Positions 4,421-5,388 of a stretch of 5,388 nucleotides of DNA are shown here, one piece after another. The stretch spans positions 1 through 5,388 of the forward strand of contig CAYPKW010000124.1 in the NCBI GenBank assembly GCA_964411425.1. Reading direction: 5' to 3'. Positions within the stretch are counted from its first letter, which is position 1. Each line of letters begins with the position of its first letter. Under the pieces are notes generated by a model. That model was given only the letters and a program-made list of their open reading frames with translations. It had not been told where the DNA came from and searched no databases. Origin of the DNA: CAYPKW01 sp964411425. Its GTDB lineage: Bacteria; Pseudomonadota; Alphaproteobacteria; Dongiales; Dongiaceae. The position numbers and the translations under genes were made by a program.

Positions 4421-5257
4421 TCAAGCGCCGCGCCTGGCGAACAGCGCGTTCAACTCCGCGAACGGCACCGCCTCGGCGGCGAAGCCGAAGGAGCGGCGCT
4501 CCCTCACCTCGCGCGCGGCCCTGAGGAAAGCGCCCAGCGCCGCCCGGGCGAGCGCCGAGCCGAGGCTCACGCGCTTCACCCCGATCTCCGCCAGCTCCGC
4601 CACCGTCAACGCCACGCCCACCAGCCCCATGACCGTGTTGACGGGCCTCCCAACGGCCCGCACCACCGCCGCGATGTCTTGGCGCGTCGTGAGGCCCGGC
4701 GCGTAGAGCACGTCGGCGCCCGCCTCCTCGAAGGCTTGCAGCCTGCGGATCGTGTCGGCGAGGTCGGGACGGCCGTAAAGAAAATTCTCGGCCCGCGCGG
4801 TCAGCACGAAAGGGAACGGCAGCGATCGCGCGGCCTCGGCGGCCGCGCGCACGCGATCGACCGCCAGGTCGAATTCGTGGATGGGGTCGTCCGCGTTCCC
4901 GGTCGCGTCCTCGATGGAGCCGCCGACGAGGCCCGCTTCGGCGGCGAGGCGGATCGTCTCGCCGACATCCGCGGGCGTCTCGCCCCCGCCCTCGAGGTCG
5001 GCGCTCACGGGGAGCTCGGTCGCCTCGACGATTTCGCGCGCGTTGGCGAGCACGTCCTCCCGGTTGAGCGCCCCCACCCCGTCCGGCCGTCCGAGCGAGA
5101 AGGCGAGGCCGGCGCTCGTCGTCGCCAGGGCTTCGAAACCGAGGCCGGCCAGGAGACGCGCGGTGCCGGCGTCCCACGGGTTGGGCATGACGAAGCAGCC
5201 CGGCCGCGCATGCAGCGCCCGGAAGGCGCGGGCCTTCTCCAGTTGCGAAGCCGCCAT
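4421..5257 (-). CDS. Isocitrate lyase/PEP mutase superfamily enzyme
   Basis: A 278-residue TIM-barrel enzyme of the phosphoenolpyruvate mutase/isocitrate lyase superfamily (PEP_mutase, PF13714). Order of motifs: CFVMPNPWDAGTARLLAGLG (21-40), the family opening; ATTSAGLAFSLGRPDG (45-60); VSADLEGG (84-91) with Asp87 and Glu89 at the Mg-binding site; VGGSIEDATG (111-120) with Glu116; FVLTARAENFLYG (150-162) with Arg155; and ADVLYAPGL (181-189). The KKCGH signature of true isocitrate lyase is absent. Members cleave or make C-C or P-C bonds of 2-oxo or hydroxy acids (carboxyphosphonoenolpyruvate mutase, oxaloacetase, methylisocitrate lyase types); which applies here is unknown. Start ATG at 5257 has GGGAGGGA just upstream. 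Its leader carries a 16-bp tandem duplication. It converges on the nuclease remnant and shows no operon partner in the window. Confidence 0.85.
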   Translation of the reverse strand: MAASQLEKARAFRALHARPGCFVMPNPWDAGTARLLAGLGFEALATTSAGLAFSLGRPDGVGALNREDVLANAREIVEATELPVSADLEGGGETPADVGETIRLAAEAGLVGGSIEDATGNADDPIHEFDLAVDRVRAAAEAARSLPFPFVLTARAENFLYGRPDLADTIRRLQAFEEAGADVLYAPGLTTRQDIAAVVRAVGRPVNTVMGLVGVALTVAELAEIGVKRVSLGSALARAALGAFLRAAREVRERRSFGFAAEAVPFAELNALFARRGA

Positions 5258-5280
5258 GGCTCCCTCCCTTGGATACGGTC

Positions 5281-5312
5281 GATGGGGTCGTTGTAGGATG
5301 GGGTCGTTGTAG
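5281..5312. repeat. Perfect 16-bp tandem duplication in the leader of the PEP mutase-family gene
   Basis: GATGGGGTCGTTGTAG occurs at 5281-5296 and again, without a gap, at 5297-5312, followed by a further GA. It lies 24-55 bases upstream of the start codon of the minus-strand gene, between its ribosome site and any upstream promoter. It is either a recent slippage duplication or a paired binding site. Confidence 0.8.
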
Positions 5313-5345
5313 GACGATAGCCTTACGTTGAAGCGCGGGCGATAT

Positions 5346-5361
5346 CGTCTCGAAGGGCGAG
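5346..5361. repeat. Partial copy of the palindromic repeat found at 1251-1266
   Basis: CGTCTCGAAGGGCGAG is an exact 16-base match, in inverted orientation, to 1251-1266 inside the MITE-like element. CTCGAA (5349-5354) and TTCGAG (5381-5386) may be the two halves of a degenerate palindrome. The final 76 bases show no certain gene; a minus-strand frame ending at a TAA near 5324 (…RDPSLALRDDIARAST) could be the tail of another gene, but is too short to call. Confidence 0.45.
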
Positions 5362-5388
5362 CGAGGGATCGCGCTCCGAATTCGAGGC

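Noticed and set aside
4311..4706. Possible HicB antitoxin overlapping the HicA-like stop codon
   Set aside because: The ATGA overlap is suggestive, but the translation (Thr/Arg/Ser-rich) has none of the HicB partial RNase H-like motifs and soon becomes antisense to the next gene.
4259..5296. 345-codon plus-strand open frame
   Set aside because: Beyond the first part, which includes the nuclease-like fossil, it is merely antisense to the PEP mutase-family enzyme.

Overview
The window is very GC-rich. Its protein-coding content and repeat types fit an alphaproteobacterium, most likely Hyphomicrobiales (Rhizobiales). The pointers are a beta-alanine:pyruvate-type class III aminotransferase, a PEP mutase/isocitrate lyase-family enzyme, transposase tails of types common in that order, and palindromic repeats of the CGTCTCGAAGG...CCTCATCC kind common in those genomes. 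The assignment is by recognition of families, not by a search.

Layout. 1-190 (minus) is the start of an FAD-linked oxidase that leaves the window. 240-329 (plus) is a fossil: only the last codons of a short-chain dehydrogenase (SDR). 337-1104 (minus) is a TauE/SafE membrane permease. 1227-1430 is a 204-bp non-coding MITE-like element with about 21-bp inverted ends and a 6-bp target duplication, with other palindromic repeats nested inside it. 1513-1836 (plus) is an XRE/HigA-type antitoxin-like regulator with its own promoter and an 18-bp palindromic operator, but no toxin. 1880-2180 is a graveyard of two transposase tails, IS256-type on plus and IS5-type on minus. 2171-2317 (minus) is a 48-residue basic small protein whose 3' end runs into the IS5 remnant. 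2461-3786 (minus) is the aminotransferase. 3787-4074 holds a plus-strand promoter and a strong hairpin. 4075-4314 (plus) is a HicA-like toxin without a HicB partner. 4310-4405 is a fossil of a secreted nuclease-like protein. 4421-5257 (minus) is the PEP mutase-family enzyme, with a 16-bp tandem duplication in its leader.

How it fits together. Five ordinary metabolic or transport genes (oxidase, permease, aminotransferase, PEP mutase-like enzyme, and formerly an SDR) are separated by spacers that have collected insertions and deletions: gene stubs, transposase tails, nested palindromic repeats and two unpaired toxin-antitoxin halves. No multi-gene new system is evident. The most informative parts are the nested MITE-like element and the chains of fossils in the spacers.

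Limits. All family calls are by eye, with no database search. The long plus-strand open frames opposite the permease, aminotransferase and PEP mutase-like genes are treated as GC-driven shadows.
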